A program made the translations under genes and the position numbers. From Denitrovibrio acetiphilus DSM 12809 (GTDB lineage Bacteria > Chrysiogenota > Deferribacteres > Deferribacterales > Geovibrionaceae), in NCBI RefSeq assembly GCF_000025725.1, contig NC_013943.1:1798001-1862000 (forward strand): a DNA stretch of 64,000 nt, in the 5' to 3' direction. This document shows, one piece after another, positions 17,147-26,934 of the stretch; the stretch's first letter is position 1; every line of letters begins with the position of its first letter. The notes under the pieces are model-generated. The model made no database searches. It had not been told where the DNA came from and saw only the letters and a program-made list of their open reading frames with translations.

Positions 17147-19045
17147 TTAAATATTGATCTCAAAAGCCGCCCCATTGTTAATATTATATGCTCTTATAGT
17201 TCCATTGTGTTTTTCGACTATACTCTTTGCGATATTGAGCCCTATCCCCATCCCTTTGTGTTTTTTGGAACTGGAAAAAAGCTCGAAAAGTTTATTCAGC
17301 ATCTCAGGTGCAATCCCGCCTCCATTGTCTTTAATTGTTATTCTATAACCCTTTATATTTGGTTCGATGTCAATCATAATAGATTTTTCATCAAATGTTA
17401 AGTCTCTATGAGCCAGTTGGTCTAAACTGTTGTTCAAAAGGATTATCCAGACCTGCCCCAACATTACAGGCACAATATACGCAGGCATATACTCCTCATC
17501 AGGTTTCAGCTCCATAGTCAGCATTTTTCTATTGATGTATATGGGAGCAATATGCTTAGACCTGTTGTAAACCATTCTACCCGCCATGACAAAAGTCTCA
17601 TAGAGGTTTGCATGTTCAAACTCAAATTTTGCGTCTCCGGTAACTTCTCTCATAGACTCTATAATAAGTGTGATTCGTGATATCCCATCTTTTATCGAAT
17701 GAAAATACTCCTGCAGTTCTCCCTGACTACTATCACGATCAGCGTCTTCCAGACTCCATTCCAGAAGCTCTATGTTCCCTTTTATGTATGTAAGAGGAGT
17801 ATTGATTTCATGAGTGACTCCTGCAGCCAGCTTACCGATTGAGGCAAGCATCGCCCCTGTCAGTTCTTTTTGTTTAAGATCCTCCAGCTCTGTTATATCA
17901 TTAAGGCGTACCACGGTGAGCTTGTCCAGCCCGAGATACGACTGATCCAGCTCAAACACATTGACGATAAAATATGATTCTTTTTCATCGGGTGGTTTTC
18001 GTATCACAACACGGGAGCTGCTGACTGTTCCGTCACTTCGAAAAAGTTCTTTTATATTTTGTTCCCCTATGGGGATTTTCTCACTTCGCTCACCCTCAAT
18101 GTCAACAATATAGTCCCGCAGGTTAAAGCCTGACTCAGCAGCAGCTTCTGTAGTATCAAAACGGAAATAATCCAGAAAAGCCTGATTTGAAAGTTTAAGT
18201 TTCATTGACGAATCATATGCAAACATCACCGAGCTGTCTGCATCAAAGAAAGCCTGAAGCTGTTCGGTATATCTCGAGACAACAAGACTCATATCTTTTT
18301 CTATGGAAATGTACCCTGCCAATTTCCCGTTCTCTACAATGGGCAGCAGGTTAACCTCTGCAAGATACTCATATCCGCTTTTTGAAATACTAGTGATGTA
18401 TCCGTGCCAGACATTCTCATCGCCGTTGTCTCTGTTATCCACTGACTTAATATCATATATGTCGTCAGTCTTGCGTACGATACTGTAATGTTCCCCCAGA
18501 AGCTCTTTTTCAGAATACTGGGACGCGATGCAGAAATTACTGTTAACATAGGTAAAGCAACCTTCACTGTCCAAAAGTGAAAAGATAGTTGAAGAATCTA
18601 CACCATACCTGTAAGCCTTAAGAAGATTCTGGTAGCGAGTCAGTTCTTTAGCAATCCGCAGATCCTCAAGGAACAGATTAAGCAAATGCTGTAGCTTATC
18701 TTTGTAAACAGGCTTCTCAAGAAACCTGTCCACCCCCATGTTAATAGCTTTAATAAGGACATCTGAATCTGTATAGATCGTCATCAGGACAAGCTTTGTC
18801 TGCGGTGCCTCAGTGCGCATCACACTGAACATCTCAAGTCCGCTCATACCAGGCATATTATAATCTGAAAGAACTATTTCCGGGCGATGGAGACGAAACA
18901 ATTCTAAACCCTGTTCGCCGTTTTCAGCAAGAATCATCTCAAGCCCGATCGAGTTGAAGATACCCTCCAGCATTTTTCTGGTAAGACGGTCATCCTCAAC
19001 TACAAGTATTCTGGCGGGGGTATTGTCCACGAAAGAATTTACCAT
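17147..19045 (-). CDS. Receiver-PAS-histidine kinase
   Basis: 632 residues: an N-terminal receiver ([12 protein letters not shown], phosphoacceptor Asp61 in [13 protein letters not shown]), a PAS/PAC domain (about 145-260), a second PAS-like domain (about 260-390), a HisKA dimerisation domain with the histidine in [14 protein letters not shown] (near 411) and a HATPase with [11 protein letters not shown] and [13 protein letters not shown]. There is no membrane helix, so it is cytoplasmic. It heads the operon with the CZB receptor (TAATG overlap region) and the stand-alone receiver, which suggests a chemosensory-like or redox phosphorelay not linked to a cheA in this window. Confidence 0.9.
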   Translation of the reverse strand: MVNSFVDNTPARILVVEDDRLTRKMLEGIFNSIGLEMILAENGEQGLELFRLHRPEIVLSDYNMPGMSGLEMFSVMRTEAPQTKLVLMTIYTDSDVLIKAINMGVDRFLEKPVYKDKLQHLLNLFLEDLRIAKELTRYQNLLKAYRYGVDSSTIFSLLDSEGCFTYVNSNFCIASQYSEKELLGEHYSIVRKTDDIYDIKSVDNRDNGDENVWHGYITSISKSGYEYLAEVNLLPIVENGKLAGYISIEKDMSLVVSRYTEQLQAFFDADSSVMFAYDSSMKLKLSNQAFLDYFRFDTTEAAAESGFNLRDYIVDIEGERSEKIPIGEQNIKELFRSDGTVSSSRVVIRKPPDEKESYFIVNVFELDQSYLGLDKLTVVRLNDITELEDLKQKELTGAMLASIGKLAAGVTHEINTPLTYIKGNIELLEWSLEDADRDSSQGELQEYFHSIKDGISRITLIIESMREVTGDAKFEFEHANLYETFVMAGRMVYNRSKHIAPIYINRKMLTMELKPDEEYMPAYIVPVMLGQVWIILLNNSLDQLAHRDLTFDEKSIMIDIEPNIKGYRITIKDNGGGIAPEMLNKLFELFSSSKKHKGMGIGLNIAKSIVEKHNGTIRAYNINNGAAFEINI

Positions 19046-19203
19046 TGATAATGAGTCTCCGTTATCTCTTCAAAATGCCCGGAAGAGCTCTACACAAAAA
19101 CACTAACACAAACATGATAAAAAGACACTGATTAACTAAAAGAACTCTGTAAATTTCATTAGTTTTTTGCTAAACTGACTCTAAAATGATTTAAAATAAA
19201 TAT

Positions 19204-20676
19204 ATGAAAACTATAAAGAATAAAACAAGCTTATTTATAATTGTGGGAACTCTTCTTACTGTCGGCTTTCTGATTACTAACCTGATCAGCTATTACGCTG
19301 CCAAAAATACCATGAGAGACAGCATCATCAATACCTCACTCCCCCTCACCAGAGACAATATTTACTCTGAAATACAGAGAGACATAATGCTTCCGGTTTA
19401 TGTTGCCTCGCTGATGGCTAATGATACTTTCCTGAAAGACTGGGTTATCAACGGAGAAGAGGACTTATCCACTATTCAAAAATACCTCAGAGAGATAAAG
19501 TTTAAATATCACCTTTTCACATCTTTTTACGTATCTGAAAAAACAAAACACTACTACTATTATGGCGGACTGCTTAAAACTCTGTCCAAAAACGACAGCC
19601 ACGACAAATGGTATGATGAATTTATCTCACAACATGTCCCTTATGAGCTGGTAGTAGACACGAATCAGGCGGCAAATAACGCACTTACTATTTTTATCAA
19701 CCACAGGGTTTACGACTATGAACATAACCTTCTCGGAGTTACAGGGGTCGGACTTGACCTTGAACGCATAACAAATCTCCTGTCAGCCTACAGAGTCAAA
19801 TATAACAGAGACATCTATCTGGTTGATCAGGAAGGTCTGATAAAAGCTCATTCAGATAAGGAACTTGTTGAAGCTGCAAACATTCGCCTCATGCCAGGCA
19901 TTAAAGATATTGCACACTCAGTCCTGAATATCTCACAGCACTCCGAAGACTTTGAATATAACAGACATAGAGAACACATCCTTCTTACCAAAAGATATAT
20001 CCCTGAGCTTAGATGGTTTCTGCTGGTTGAACAAAGCCAGGACAAGGCCATAGCCAACATCTGGTATAATTTTATTAAAAGCACTATTCTGGGGCTTCTC
20101 GTAACAGCTATTGTAGTATTCATAATTATGTCCTCCGTGAACTACTATAACAGACGCTTAGAAAGACTGGCGATAACAGATGAGCTAACAGGCAGCTATA
20201 ACAGAAGAGAGTTCTCCCGCATATACGACAAAGCGGTTCAGTGGTACAAAAAGAATGAGGAACCATTTTCAGTTATACTGGTGGATATAGACAATTTTAA
20301 GATAATTAACGATGCAAAAGGGCACGCTGCCGGTGACTCTGTAATCAAAGCTGTAACCAGAATATGCAAAAACAGTATCCGCGGAAACGACCTCATCGCA
20401 AGGTGGGGCGGAGATGAATTCATAATGCTCATTTATGGCGACAGCAACACAGCAAGCACTATTGCAGAACGTATACAGAGATACATGAGCCAGGATGAAG
20501 AACTGCTTACCATAACCTCAGACATAGACGATATCACCTTAAGCATAGGTATATCAGAGTATACCGTAACGGATTCTGAAGACAGTATAACAATACGTGC
20601 CGACAAAGCTCTCTACAGTGCAAAAGAAAGCGGGCGCAACAAGGTCATAATAACGCAGTCTCCTCAGAAATACTGA
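19204..20676 (+). CDS. Membrane diguanylate cyclase with periplasmic Cache domain
   Basis: 490 residues: transmembrane helices near 11-29 and 286-305 enclose a periplasmic double-Cache sensor (about 35-280), followed by a GGDEF domain. The active-site motif GGDEF is at 402-406 and the product-inhibition I-site RGND at 393-396, exactly five residues upstream, so both catalysis and feedback inhibition look intact. It makes c-di-GMP in response to a small periplasmic ligand. The upstream region has TTGCTA-N17-TTTAAA as a possible promoter. Its 3' end overlaps the convergent regulator by 32 nt. Confidence 0.93.
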   Translation: MKTIKNKTSLFIIVGTLLTVGFLITNLISYYAAKNTMRDSIINTSLPLTRDNIYSEIQRDIMLPVYVASLMANDTFLKDWVINGEEDLSTIQKYLREIKFKYHLFTSFYVSEKTKHYYYYGGLLKTLSKNDSHDKWYDEFISQHVPYELVVDTNQAANNALTIFINHRVYDYEHNLLGVTGVGLDLERITNLLSAYRVKYNRDIYLVDQEGLIKAHSDKELVEAANIRLMPGIKDIAHSVLNISQHSEDFEYNRHREHILLTKRYIPELRWFLLVEQSQDKAIANIWYNFIKSTILGLLVTAIVVFIIMSSVNYYNRRLERLAITDELTGSYNRREFSRIYDKAVQWYKKNEEPFSVILVDIDNFKIINDAKGHAAGDSVIKAVTRICKNSIRGNDLIARWGGDEFIMLIYGDSNTASTIAERIQRYMSQDEELLTITSDIDDITLSIGISEYTVTDSEDSITIRADKALYSAKESGRNKVIITQSPQKY

Positions 20677-20965
20677 CAGATCCCCCTTCGTAAACAGTAA
20701 GCAAGTATCTTCGCGGAAACCGTCTGCCTTTGCAGTCATAGTCATCAGACAGCAAACTGTCAAGAGGTATCCCCAGAAGATCCGCGATGCTGTTCAGTGT
20801 GAAGATATCAGGCAGTCTTGCCCCTGTGACATAGTTACTGAGCCTTGACGGACTTATCCCCAGCTTCTTAGCAAATTCTAACTGGCTCTGACCGGTTCTC
20901 TTTATTTCATCTTTTAGTCTGCTTCCTAGAAAGCTGACTTTTCCTATATTTATCTCATCCGGCAT
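20645..20965 (-). CDS. XRE-family helix-turn-helix regulator
   Basis: 106 residues from the ATG at 20965, which has a strong SD (GGAGGGAG); the ATG at 20977 is an alternative. A Cro/CI-type HTH spans about 18-70 (SQLEFAKKLGISPSRLSNYVTGARLPD), followed by a short C-terminal tail of unknown fold (PRRYLLTVYEGGSVSISEE). It is divergent from a second XRE regulator, and the 111-nt space between them carries a repeated ATAGCATAT word. It probably controls itself and the divergent gene. Confidence 0.85.
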   Translation of the reverse strand: MPDEINIGKVSFLGSRLKDEIKRTGQSQLEFAKKLGISPSRLSNYVTGARLPDIFTLNSIADLLGIPLDSLLSDDYDCKGRRFPRRYLLTVYEGGSVSISEETALL

Positions 20966-20980
20966 CGCTCCCTCCATTTG

Positions 20981-21047
20981 ATAGCATATGCGACATTAAT
21001 TTACATTCTGCTGACATCATGTTATAATTATATATTATATATGCTAT
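20981..21047. promoter_or_regulatory. Candidate shared operator pair between divergent regulators
   Basis: ATAGCATAT (20981-20989) and its reverse complement ATATGCTAT (21039-21047) face each other 49 nt apart. The first copy overlaps GCATATGC, itself a palindrome, next to the start of the minus-strand regulator. The second lies just before the plus-strand regulator. Confidence 0.45.
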
Positions 21048-21076
21048 ACTACACAGGAAGTCAACAAATATTACAT

Positions 21077-21652
21077 ATGCAATATAAAAAAATAGCAGAC
21101 AGGCTCAAAGAGCTTCGTAAAGCACTGGACATGTCACAAACAGATTTTGGCAGAAAAATTGGTAAGAACTATCACTCTGTCATGCGTTGGGAGCTTGGCA
21201 GAGTGCTCCCGCCATCAAATGTGATAGTGCACATCTGCGAATCTTTCGATGTTTCCCCTGACTGGCTGAAGTCAGGCAAAGGCAAAATGTTTCTGAACAG
21301 TGACCCGTATATTGCTGAAGCAGAAACCGCACCATATGACTTTCAGCAGGAAAAAATATCATTGCAGCCCGACAGTATATTCATGCCTGACGGGGCTGCC
21401 GCTATGAAAGCAGCAAGCGGCTCCACACCGCCTGTAAGCGAAAATGACATCATAGTCTATAATCCGGCTTGTGATGTTGACGGAGATGGGATGTACCTTA
21501 TTGAAGATAACTATGGGGACTGTTACGTGCGTTTCTACAAGAAGGCTGACAGACTTTTTCATTCTAAAAGACCAGACTACCCTGATGTTGATTATTCACA
21601 GGCAAAGGTTACCGGTAAGGTGATAAAAATTATGCGGGAAATTATTTTTTAA
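21077..21652 (+). CDS. CI-like XRE regulator with S24-like C-terminal domain
   Basis: 191 residues if started at MQYKKIADRLK (21077); an open frame extends upstream to 20978 and the start is uncertain because no strong SD is adjacent. The HTH covers about 1-65 (LDMSQTDFGRKIGKNYHSVMRWELGRV). The C-terminal part (DVDGDGMYLIEDNYGDCYVRFYK, then VTGKVIKIMREI) has the pattern of the LexA/CI peptidase fold. The GDSM nucleophile motif is not recognisable (SGSTPP at that place), so self-cleavage is doubtful. It could be a domesticated phage repressor. The hybrid kinase follows 30 nt downstream. Confidence 0.7.
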   Translation: MQYKKIADRLKELRKALDMSQTDFGRKIGKNYHSVMRWELGRVLPPSNVIVHICESFDVSPDWLKSGKGKMFLNSDPYIAEAETAPYDFQQEKISLQPDSIFMPDGAAAMKAASGSTPPVSENDIIVYNPACDVDGDGMYLIEDNYGDCYVRFYKKADRLFHSKRPDYPDVDYSQAKVTGKVIKIMREIIF

Positions 21653-21682
21653 GAAATGAAATCCCGTATACAAGGGTGAGCA

Positions 21683-24600
21683 ATGAAGATGTTCAGACCG
21701 GATCTTAAATTTAAAATTCTTTCTCTTATATTTGTGTTTATATCTGTCTCTGCGATTATATTAATACTTAGCACATACTCAAAGCTCCGCAATGATATTT
21801 TACAGAAAAATTCTGAGATTTTTCAAACCTTTACCGATATATTCCACAGCGAAAAAGACATTCTGACCAAAAAATACTCAATGTCTCTTGATATATTGAT
21901 GGAAAACCGCGCCGTTCTTGATGCGTTCAGGTTACAGGACAGGAACAAACTAAAATCGCTCATAAATGACCTTTATAACAACAGGCTTAAAAACTTTTAT
22001 GACATTGAACAGCTTCATTTCCACCTCTCACCAGCCGTGAGCTTATACAGAGTCCACGCCCCGAGTAAATTCGGAGATGATCTTTCAGGGTTCAGAAAAA
22101 CAGTATTGAAGGCAAATCTGAGTAAAAGTATGGTTGCCGGGCTTGAAGTAGGGCGGGCAGGGCTCGGGCTGAGAGTTGTCAAACCCGTCTGGAATAACTA
22201 TGATTTTATAGGTACAGTTGAACTTGGCGGCAACATCAATAACCTTTTGTCCACGCCGGCAAATGCGACAAAAATTGAATATGCTGTCGGCATTTTTATG
22301 AAATCTCTCGAAAAATCAAATTTTTTTGACAACAAACATAATAAGATAACATATAAAAACATGCACATCTATGACTACTCATCACCTCAGATAAAAGACC
22401 TTATAACATCAAGCAGTATCGACAGACCAGATGAGCTTATACATGCAGGCAATCAATATTTTATGGTAAAACATATTCCACTAAAAGACTTTTCATCCGA
22501 CCAGATCGGATATCTGCTCTTAAGCAGAGACACCACAGCAGAAGTCAGTGCAATGCATACTGAACTCCTCAAACAGGTTATTATAATATTCTCATATGCC
22601 CTTGCTGCGGTGGCTCTTCTGAGCGTTATTCTTATTAAACTCATCTTTAGCCCTCTGGATAAAATCACCAATCACATCACTGCCGTTCAGAAAGAAACAG
22701 ATATCCCTATAAAGCCAGTAATCATTAAGGGGAAATCAGAAATAGCAACTCTGGCAGCAGCTTTTAACCTTATGAATGTTAAGCTTGCAGAAAGCTTTGA
22801 GAGAATCAATACCCAGATGCACCAGATACAGGAGATAAACACCAGTCTGGAAAGACGTGTAAGCGAACGTACGCAGCAACTGGAGTTGACCAACACACGT
22901 CTTAAAAACGCAATGGGGGAAATACAGTTTGCGAATGAGGCTAAAAGCGAATTTCTCGCAAGCATGAGTCATGAAATACGAACCCCCATGAACGCTGTTC
23001 TGGGATTAAGCTATCTTATGATGCAGACCGAACTGACCGGCAAACAGTACGACTATATTAGTAAAATCAGAAGCTCTGCCAACCTCCTCTTAGAAATAGT
23101 CAATGATGTCCTTGATTTTTCAAAAATTGAGGCGGGAAAGCTGGAACTTGAAACTGATGTTATGAACCTTAAAGACAATATCAAACGTATTGCGGGCATA
23201 ATAGAAGTTACTGTAAGCAAAAAAAATGTATCAGTGCAACTGGAGATTGATGAAAACATACCTGACTACCTTGTGGGTGATTCTTTGCGGATCACTCAGG
23301 TTTTGAACAATCTCGCCACAAATGCAGCAAAATTCACGGAGCAGGGGCACATTGAAATATCCGCATTCCTGCTGACCAAAAATAAAAACTATGCAAAAAT
23401 CCGCATAACAGTCAGCGATACCGGTATAGGCATCCCTACGGATAAGATCCCCATCCTCTTCGATTCCTTTACACAGGTTAAAAGGAAAAATCAGAAAAAG
23501 CAGAGCGGTTCCGGTCTGGGACTTTCGATATCTAAAAAGATACTCAATGCCATGGAATCCGATATAACTGTTGAAAGCAAGGAAGGTGAAGGCTCTGTCT
23601 TTACATTTATTCTCACTCTGATGATAGCAGATAAAGACGCCATCGTCACATCCTGCAAAAATGAAGAAAAACTAAACAATAAAAGAATCCTAGTCTGTGA
23701 ACCTGCTCAACAAGACTGCGGTTCGGTTACGTCCTTTTTCAGAGAAAACATGGCAGACGTGCTCAATGTCACCAATCAGTTTAGCCTGATAAAACAAATC
23801 AGCAAAAATACAGACTGTAGCAGTTCGCTAATTTTTGATATGCTGGTGATTGACACAAGCACGCTCACAGACGAATCATTCAGTATGATCAGAACGGCAA
23901 TAGAAAATATCTCTAAGGAAACTTTTCCGCCGGTTATACTCATATCAGGAAACAGCAGGATAACCGACGCCGCTAACGAGGCAATAGGCGATATCAGACT
24001 ATTCGTAGTTCATAAAGATCAGGCAATGGAAACACTGCCGTCTCTTGCCTATGAGCTGCTCATGGGAGAACAATCCGTTAAACCTGATGTTGAATGCCTC
24101 AAACGGACGAAACATACTAACAGCGGTATCAAAGCACTTATCGTGGATGATAACAGTATAAACATACAGGTTGTCACTGAGTTCGCAGACATGCTGGGGC
24201 TGTCGTATGTGACAGCCAAAAGCGGAACCGAAGCCGTTAGAAAGGCAAATGAGTCTGAGTTTGACATTATCTTCATAGACATCATAATGCCGGAAATGGA
24301 CGGCATTACAGCAACTGAAAAAATACGCCAAAACCCTAAACATGCCAAAACACCCATATATGCACTCTCCGCAAGCACTATGCCGGAAGACGTCAACAGA
24401 TGCAGACGTGCAGGAATGAATGGACACATAGCTAAACCTGTAAAGCTTCAGGACATAACAATGGCTCTCAGAGACTGCGCAATAAAGACGCCCTCTCCTG
24501 AACATACAAAGCCGAATGAAATAGATATTCCTGCCGGTGATGAACTTCTGAATACGGAAGAAGCCCTTTCAAACCTCAACGGGAATAAAAAACTTTACCT

Positions 24601-24886
24601 TGAGCTGCTCACAAAATACTATTCAGAGTATGCAGGACTGGACATCAAAACCAGGCATATGCTGAAAGACTCTTCACCTGCTCAGGCAAAAGTCTTCTTT
24701 CATACGATAAAAGGGGTAGCCAAAACTCTGGGAGCTACCAAACTCAGCGAATATGCCGAAGCTCTTGAGATCATGACTGATAGTCACACACAACTCCTGG
24801 AAACTCCAGCAATGGAACATTTCTGTAAAGAAGGGAGAGCTATCGACCTTAAGCTGAGAGATTTTCTGAAGAATAATCCACTCTAA
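21683..24886 (+). CDS. Hybrid sensor histidine kinase with two receivers and HPt
   Basis: 1067 residues. Membrane helices near 12-30 and 295-315 flank a periplasmic double-Cache-like sensor. Then come HAMP, a coiled coil, HisKA with His430 (SMSHEIRTPMNAV), HATPase (DTGIGIPTDKIP, GSGLGLSISKK), a degenerate receiver (about 670-800, no acidic pair), a complete receiver with phosphoacceptor Asp866 (IIFIDIIMPEMDG) and Lys in HIAKPV, and a C-terminal HPt with His1007 (FFHTIKGVAKTLG). A full phosphorelay in one chain. The final response regulator is unknown. The start context is GGTGAGCAATG, 30 nt after the CI-like gene. Confidence 0.93.
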   Translation: MKMFRPDLKFKILSLIFVFISVSAIILILSTYSKLRNDILQKNSEIFQTFTDIFHSEKDILTKKYSMSLDILMENRAVLDAFRLQDRNKLKSLINDLYNNRLKNFYDIEQLHFHLSPAVSLYRVHAPSKFGDDLSGFRKTVLKANLSKSMVAGLEVGRAGLGLRVVKPVWNNYDFIGTVELGGNINNLLSTPANATKIEYAVGIFMKSLEKSNFFDNKHNKITYKNMHIYDYSSPQIKDLITSSSIDRPDELIHAGNQYFMVKHIPLKDFSSDQIGYLLLSRDTTAEVSAMHTELLKQVIIIFSYALAAVALLSVILIKLIFSPLDKITNHITAVQKETDIPIKPVIIKGKSEIATLAAAFNLMNVKLAESFERINTQMHQIQEINTSLERRVSERTQQLELTNTRLKNAMGEIQFANEAKSEFLASMSHEIRTPMNAVLGLSYLMMQTELTGKQYDYISKIRSSANLLLEIVNDVLDFSKIEAGKLELETDVMNLKDNIKRIAGIIEVTVSKKNVSVQLEIDENIPDYLVGDSLRITQVLNNLATNAAKFTEQGHIEISAFLLTKNKNYAKIRITVSDTGIGIPTDKIPILFDSFTQVKRKNQKKQSGSGLGLSISKKILNAMESDITVESKEGEGSVFTFILTLMIADKDAIVTSCKNEEKLNNKRILVCEPAQQDCGSVTSFFRENMADVLNVTNQFSLIKQISKNTDCSSSLIFDMLVIDTSTLTDESFSMIRTAIENISKETFPPVILISGNSRITDAANEAIGDIRLFVVHKDQAMETLPSLAYELLMGEQSVKPDVECLKRTKHTNSGIKALIVDDNSINIQVVTEFADMLGLSYVTAKSGTEAVRKANESEFDIIFIDIIMPEMDGITATEKIRQNPKHAKTPIYALSASTMPEDVNRCRRAGMNGHIAKPVKLQDITMALRDCAIKTPSPEHTKPNEIDIPAGDELLNTEEALSNLNGNKKLYLELLTKYYSEYAGLDIKTRHMLKDSSPAQAKVFFHTIKGVAKTLGATKLSEYAEALEIMTDSHTQLLETPAMEHFCKEGRAIDLKLRDFLKNNPL

Positions 24887-25037
24887 CGGCAAAATCTCTC
24901 TTATATTCTATACTTTATATATTGTTCGACGTAGCTTCACAACATTTTCGAACTGCTGATAACAGCTAACGAGGCAAGATGTTTAGCACAAAAGATCAAA
25001 ACTGGTATTGAAACAGCCCAAACAGCATGATATTCTT

Positions 25038-25052
25038 CTCAAAAGTTTTGAG
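25038..25052 (+). promoter_or_regulatory. Perfect inverted repeat covering the SD of the thioredoxin gene
   Basis: CTCAAAA-G-TTTTGAG ends in the GAGG that serves as SD for the ATG at 25061. As RNA it would hide the SD in a hairpin; as DNA it has 7-1-7 operator symmetry. Confidence 0.4.
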
Positions 25053-25060
25053 GTAAAATA

Positions 25061-25468
25061 ATGAAAAAATCCCTTGCGCCAATTGTAATAATATTAATTG
25101 TCATTTCTGTTGTGTTTTTCGCCATTATGCCGAGCACCCCGCAGGCAACCAAAAAACTACAGGAAGAAATATCAGAAGCAGTCGCAGACGGTAAAACCGT
25201 TTTTCTACAACTCAGCTCCACCGGCTGTGTCACATGCCGCAAGATGAAACCCGAGGTTGAAAAAGCACTGGCTGAGTTTGAAAACAGCAACCGTTATAAA
25301 ATAATAAATATCGATGTAAACTCACATAAGGCAATCGCTTCACATTTCGCTATTACTGGGGTCCCTACACAAGTCATTCTCTCAGGAGAAGGGAAGGAAG
25401 TATTCCGCAATATGGGTTATATGTCCTTTGATAACATTAAATATGCAATGACAACAGCCACTAAATAA
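25061..25468 (+). CDS. Membrane-anchored thioredoxin-fold protein
   Basis: 135 residues: an N-terminal transmembrane helix (7-23), then a thioredoxin fold facing the periplasm with the redox pair Cys56-Val-Thr-Cys59 (SSTGCVTCRKMKPEVEK) and the cis-proline loop in ITGVPTQVIL. The non-standard CVTC pair and context resemble DsbD-gamma or thiol-disulfide exchange proteins rather than cytoplasmic thioredoxin. SD TGAGGT lies within an inverted repeat. It stands alone between signalling genes; its partner is unknown. Confidence 0.85.
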   Translation: MKKSLAPIVIILIVISVVFFAIMPSTPQATKKLQEEISEAVADGKTVFLQLSSTGCVTCRKMKPEVEKALAEFENSNRYKIINIDVNSHKAIASHFAITGVPTQVILSGEGKEVFRNMGYMSFDNIKYAMTTATK

Positions 25469-25662
25469 TAATAAAGATTTGCCGGCTCACCTCTTGCAGA
25501 TTATGATTTTAGGGTTGAGCCCTCTCAAAACAGATTCACAACAAGAAAATAAACATATTTTTCAAATTCACACTATTCATGTCATATGGTTTGTATGTGA
25601 ATTAGCTGTTGCCCTTTTTATTTTTCTATTGTAGGAAAGAGGCTTATTAAAAGCAGGACACG

Positions 25663-26934
25663 ATGTTAAGAGATATAGATATACACAACATTATTGCTGA
25701 AAAAAATGTTGTAACATTATTTCAGCCGGTTATAAGTTTGCGGGAAAAAAGAATAATAGCATTTGAGGCACTGACAAGGGGTATATGCTCCGAAACAGGA
25801 GCCATTATTCACCCTATGGAACTTTTCAGCGCAGCAAAAGCAGAAAACTGCTCAACCGAGCTGGACAGACTTTGCCGTAAAAATGCGCTTAAAGCCTTTA
25901 AGACTATACCAGACCACGAAAAATACATTCTATTCATAAACTTTGATACCACTGCAATAGAAGCAAACGACCCGGATGTCAAACGCATAACACAGGAATA
26001 TACCGATGAACAGGGGCTTGACTACTCCTCTATATCTATTGAAATAGTTGAATCGAAAATAGATAATCAGGATAATCTTGCAGATTTTGTCGACCACTAC
26101 CGCAAGCTTGGTTACTATGTGTCACTTGATGATTTCGGAGCTATGCACTCGAATATGAACAGAATAATTGTCTCAAAGCCTGATATCATAAAGATTGATA
26201 TGGAACTTATCAAAGATGTCCACCTAAACTACTATCAACAATCAATCCTGAGCTCGATAATAGATCTCGCAAAGAAAACAGGAGCTCTCACCCTTGCAGA
26301 GGGGCTGGAGGCAGCCGAAGATATTGTAACCTGTTATGAACTGGGCATAGACCTTTATCAGGGCTTCTATTTCTTTCGTCCATGTATTGATATACAGGGA
26401 AATTATCCTTTCATAGAAACACGCATAGACTATCTTGTCATGCTGATAAAAAATAAGCTGAAAGAAAATGTTCTTATCAGAAAAAATCAACATCTAAGTT
26501 TCGATTTCATCATCAACATATTAAAAGAAGGAGCACAAGATTGTGATGTTGAAAATTACATAAAATTTCTGTCACAGCAGATAACCAATTTTGATGAAAT
26601 TGAACGTGTCTTTCTGTTGGACGAATCCGGGCATCAGCCTTTCAAGTCCATAAGCAATATCTGCATAAACTCCAAAAAACAGCGTTCATTCCTCATGATG
26701 CACGAATATAATGCTGATCATTCACTTAAAGATTACTTTTATTACCTTGACAAAATTGAGTCTGACAGGTTTTATACAGAGACATATCTATCTTCTGTGA
26801 CAGGGAAAGTTCTTCGTACGATGTCTAGCAGGATGGAAATTCAATCAAAGAAATATGTACTCTGCGTAGAGTTTGTGGATACTGTTTCCGCTCAGAAACA
26901 CTACAATAGAAGTGCCGGAGAACTTAAACGGTGA
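25663..26934 (+). CDS. EAL-domain c-di-GMP phosphodiesterase (first of tandem pair)
   Basis: 423 residues, cytoplasmic. The EAL domain (about 15-245) has E35-A-L, the Asn/Asp-type metal segment LFINFD, IEIVES, SLDDFG, KID, LAEGLEA and QGFYFFRP, so the catalytic set appears complete. The C-terminal half (about 250-420, IERVFLLDESGHQPF) is a separate sensory-like domain, perhaps similar to the Cache/PAS-like YkuI C-terminal domain; this is tentative. It hydrolyses c-di-GMP to pGpG. The stop overlaps the GTG start of its paralogue by 4 nt. Confidence 0.88.
   Translation: MLRDIDIHNIIAEKNVVTLFQPVISLREKRIIAFEALTRGICSETGAIIHPMELFSAAKAENCSTELDRLCRKNALKAFKTIPDHEKYILFINFDTTAIEANDPDVKRITQEYTDEQGLDYSSISIEIVESKIDNQDNLADFVDHYRKLGYYVSLDDFGAMHSNMNRIIVSKPDIIKIDMELIKDVHLNYYQQSILSSIIDLAKKTGALTLAEGLEAAEDIVTCYELGIDLYQGFYFFRPCIDIQGNYPFIETRIDYLVMLIKNKLKENVLIRKNQHLSFDFIINILKEGAQDCDVENYIKFLSQQITNFDEIERVFLLDESGHQPFKSISNICINSKKQRSFLMMHEYNADHSLKDYFYYLDKIESDRFYTETYLSSVTGKVLRTMSSRMEIQSKKYVLCVEFVDTVSAQKHYNRSAGELKR

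Noticed and set aside
20978-21652. Prophage suggested by the CI-like repressor
   Set aside because: No integrase, attachment repeat or structural phage gene is present; neighbours are signalling genes.
25469-25662. Possible c-di-GMP riboswitch upstream of the EAL genes
   Set aside because: The conserved GEMM-I and GEMM-II core sequences are not visible; only an inverted repeat GGCTCA/TGAGCC could be found.
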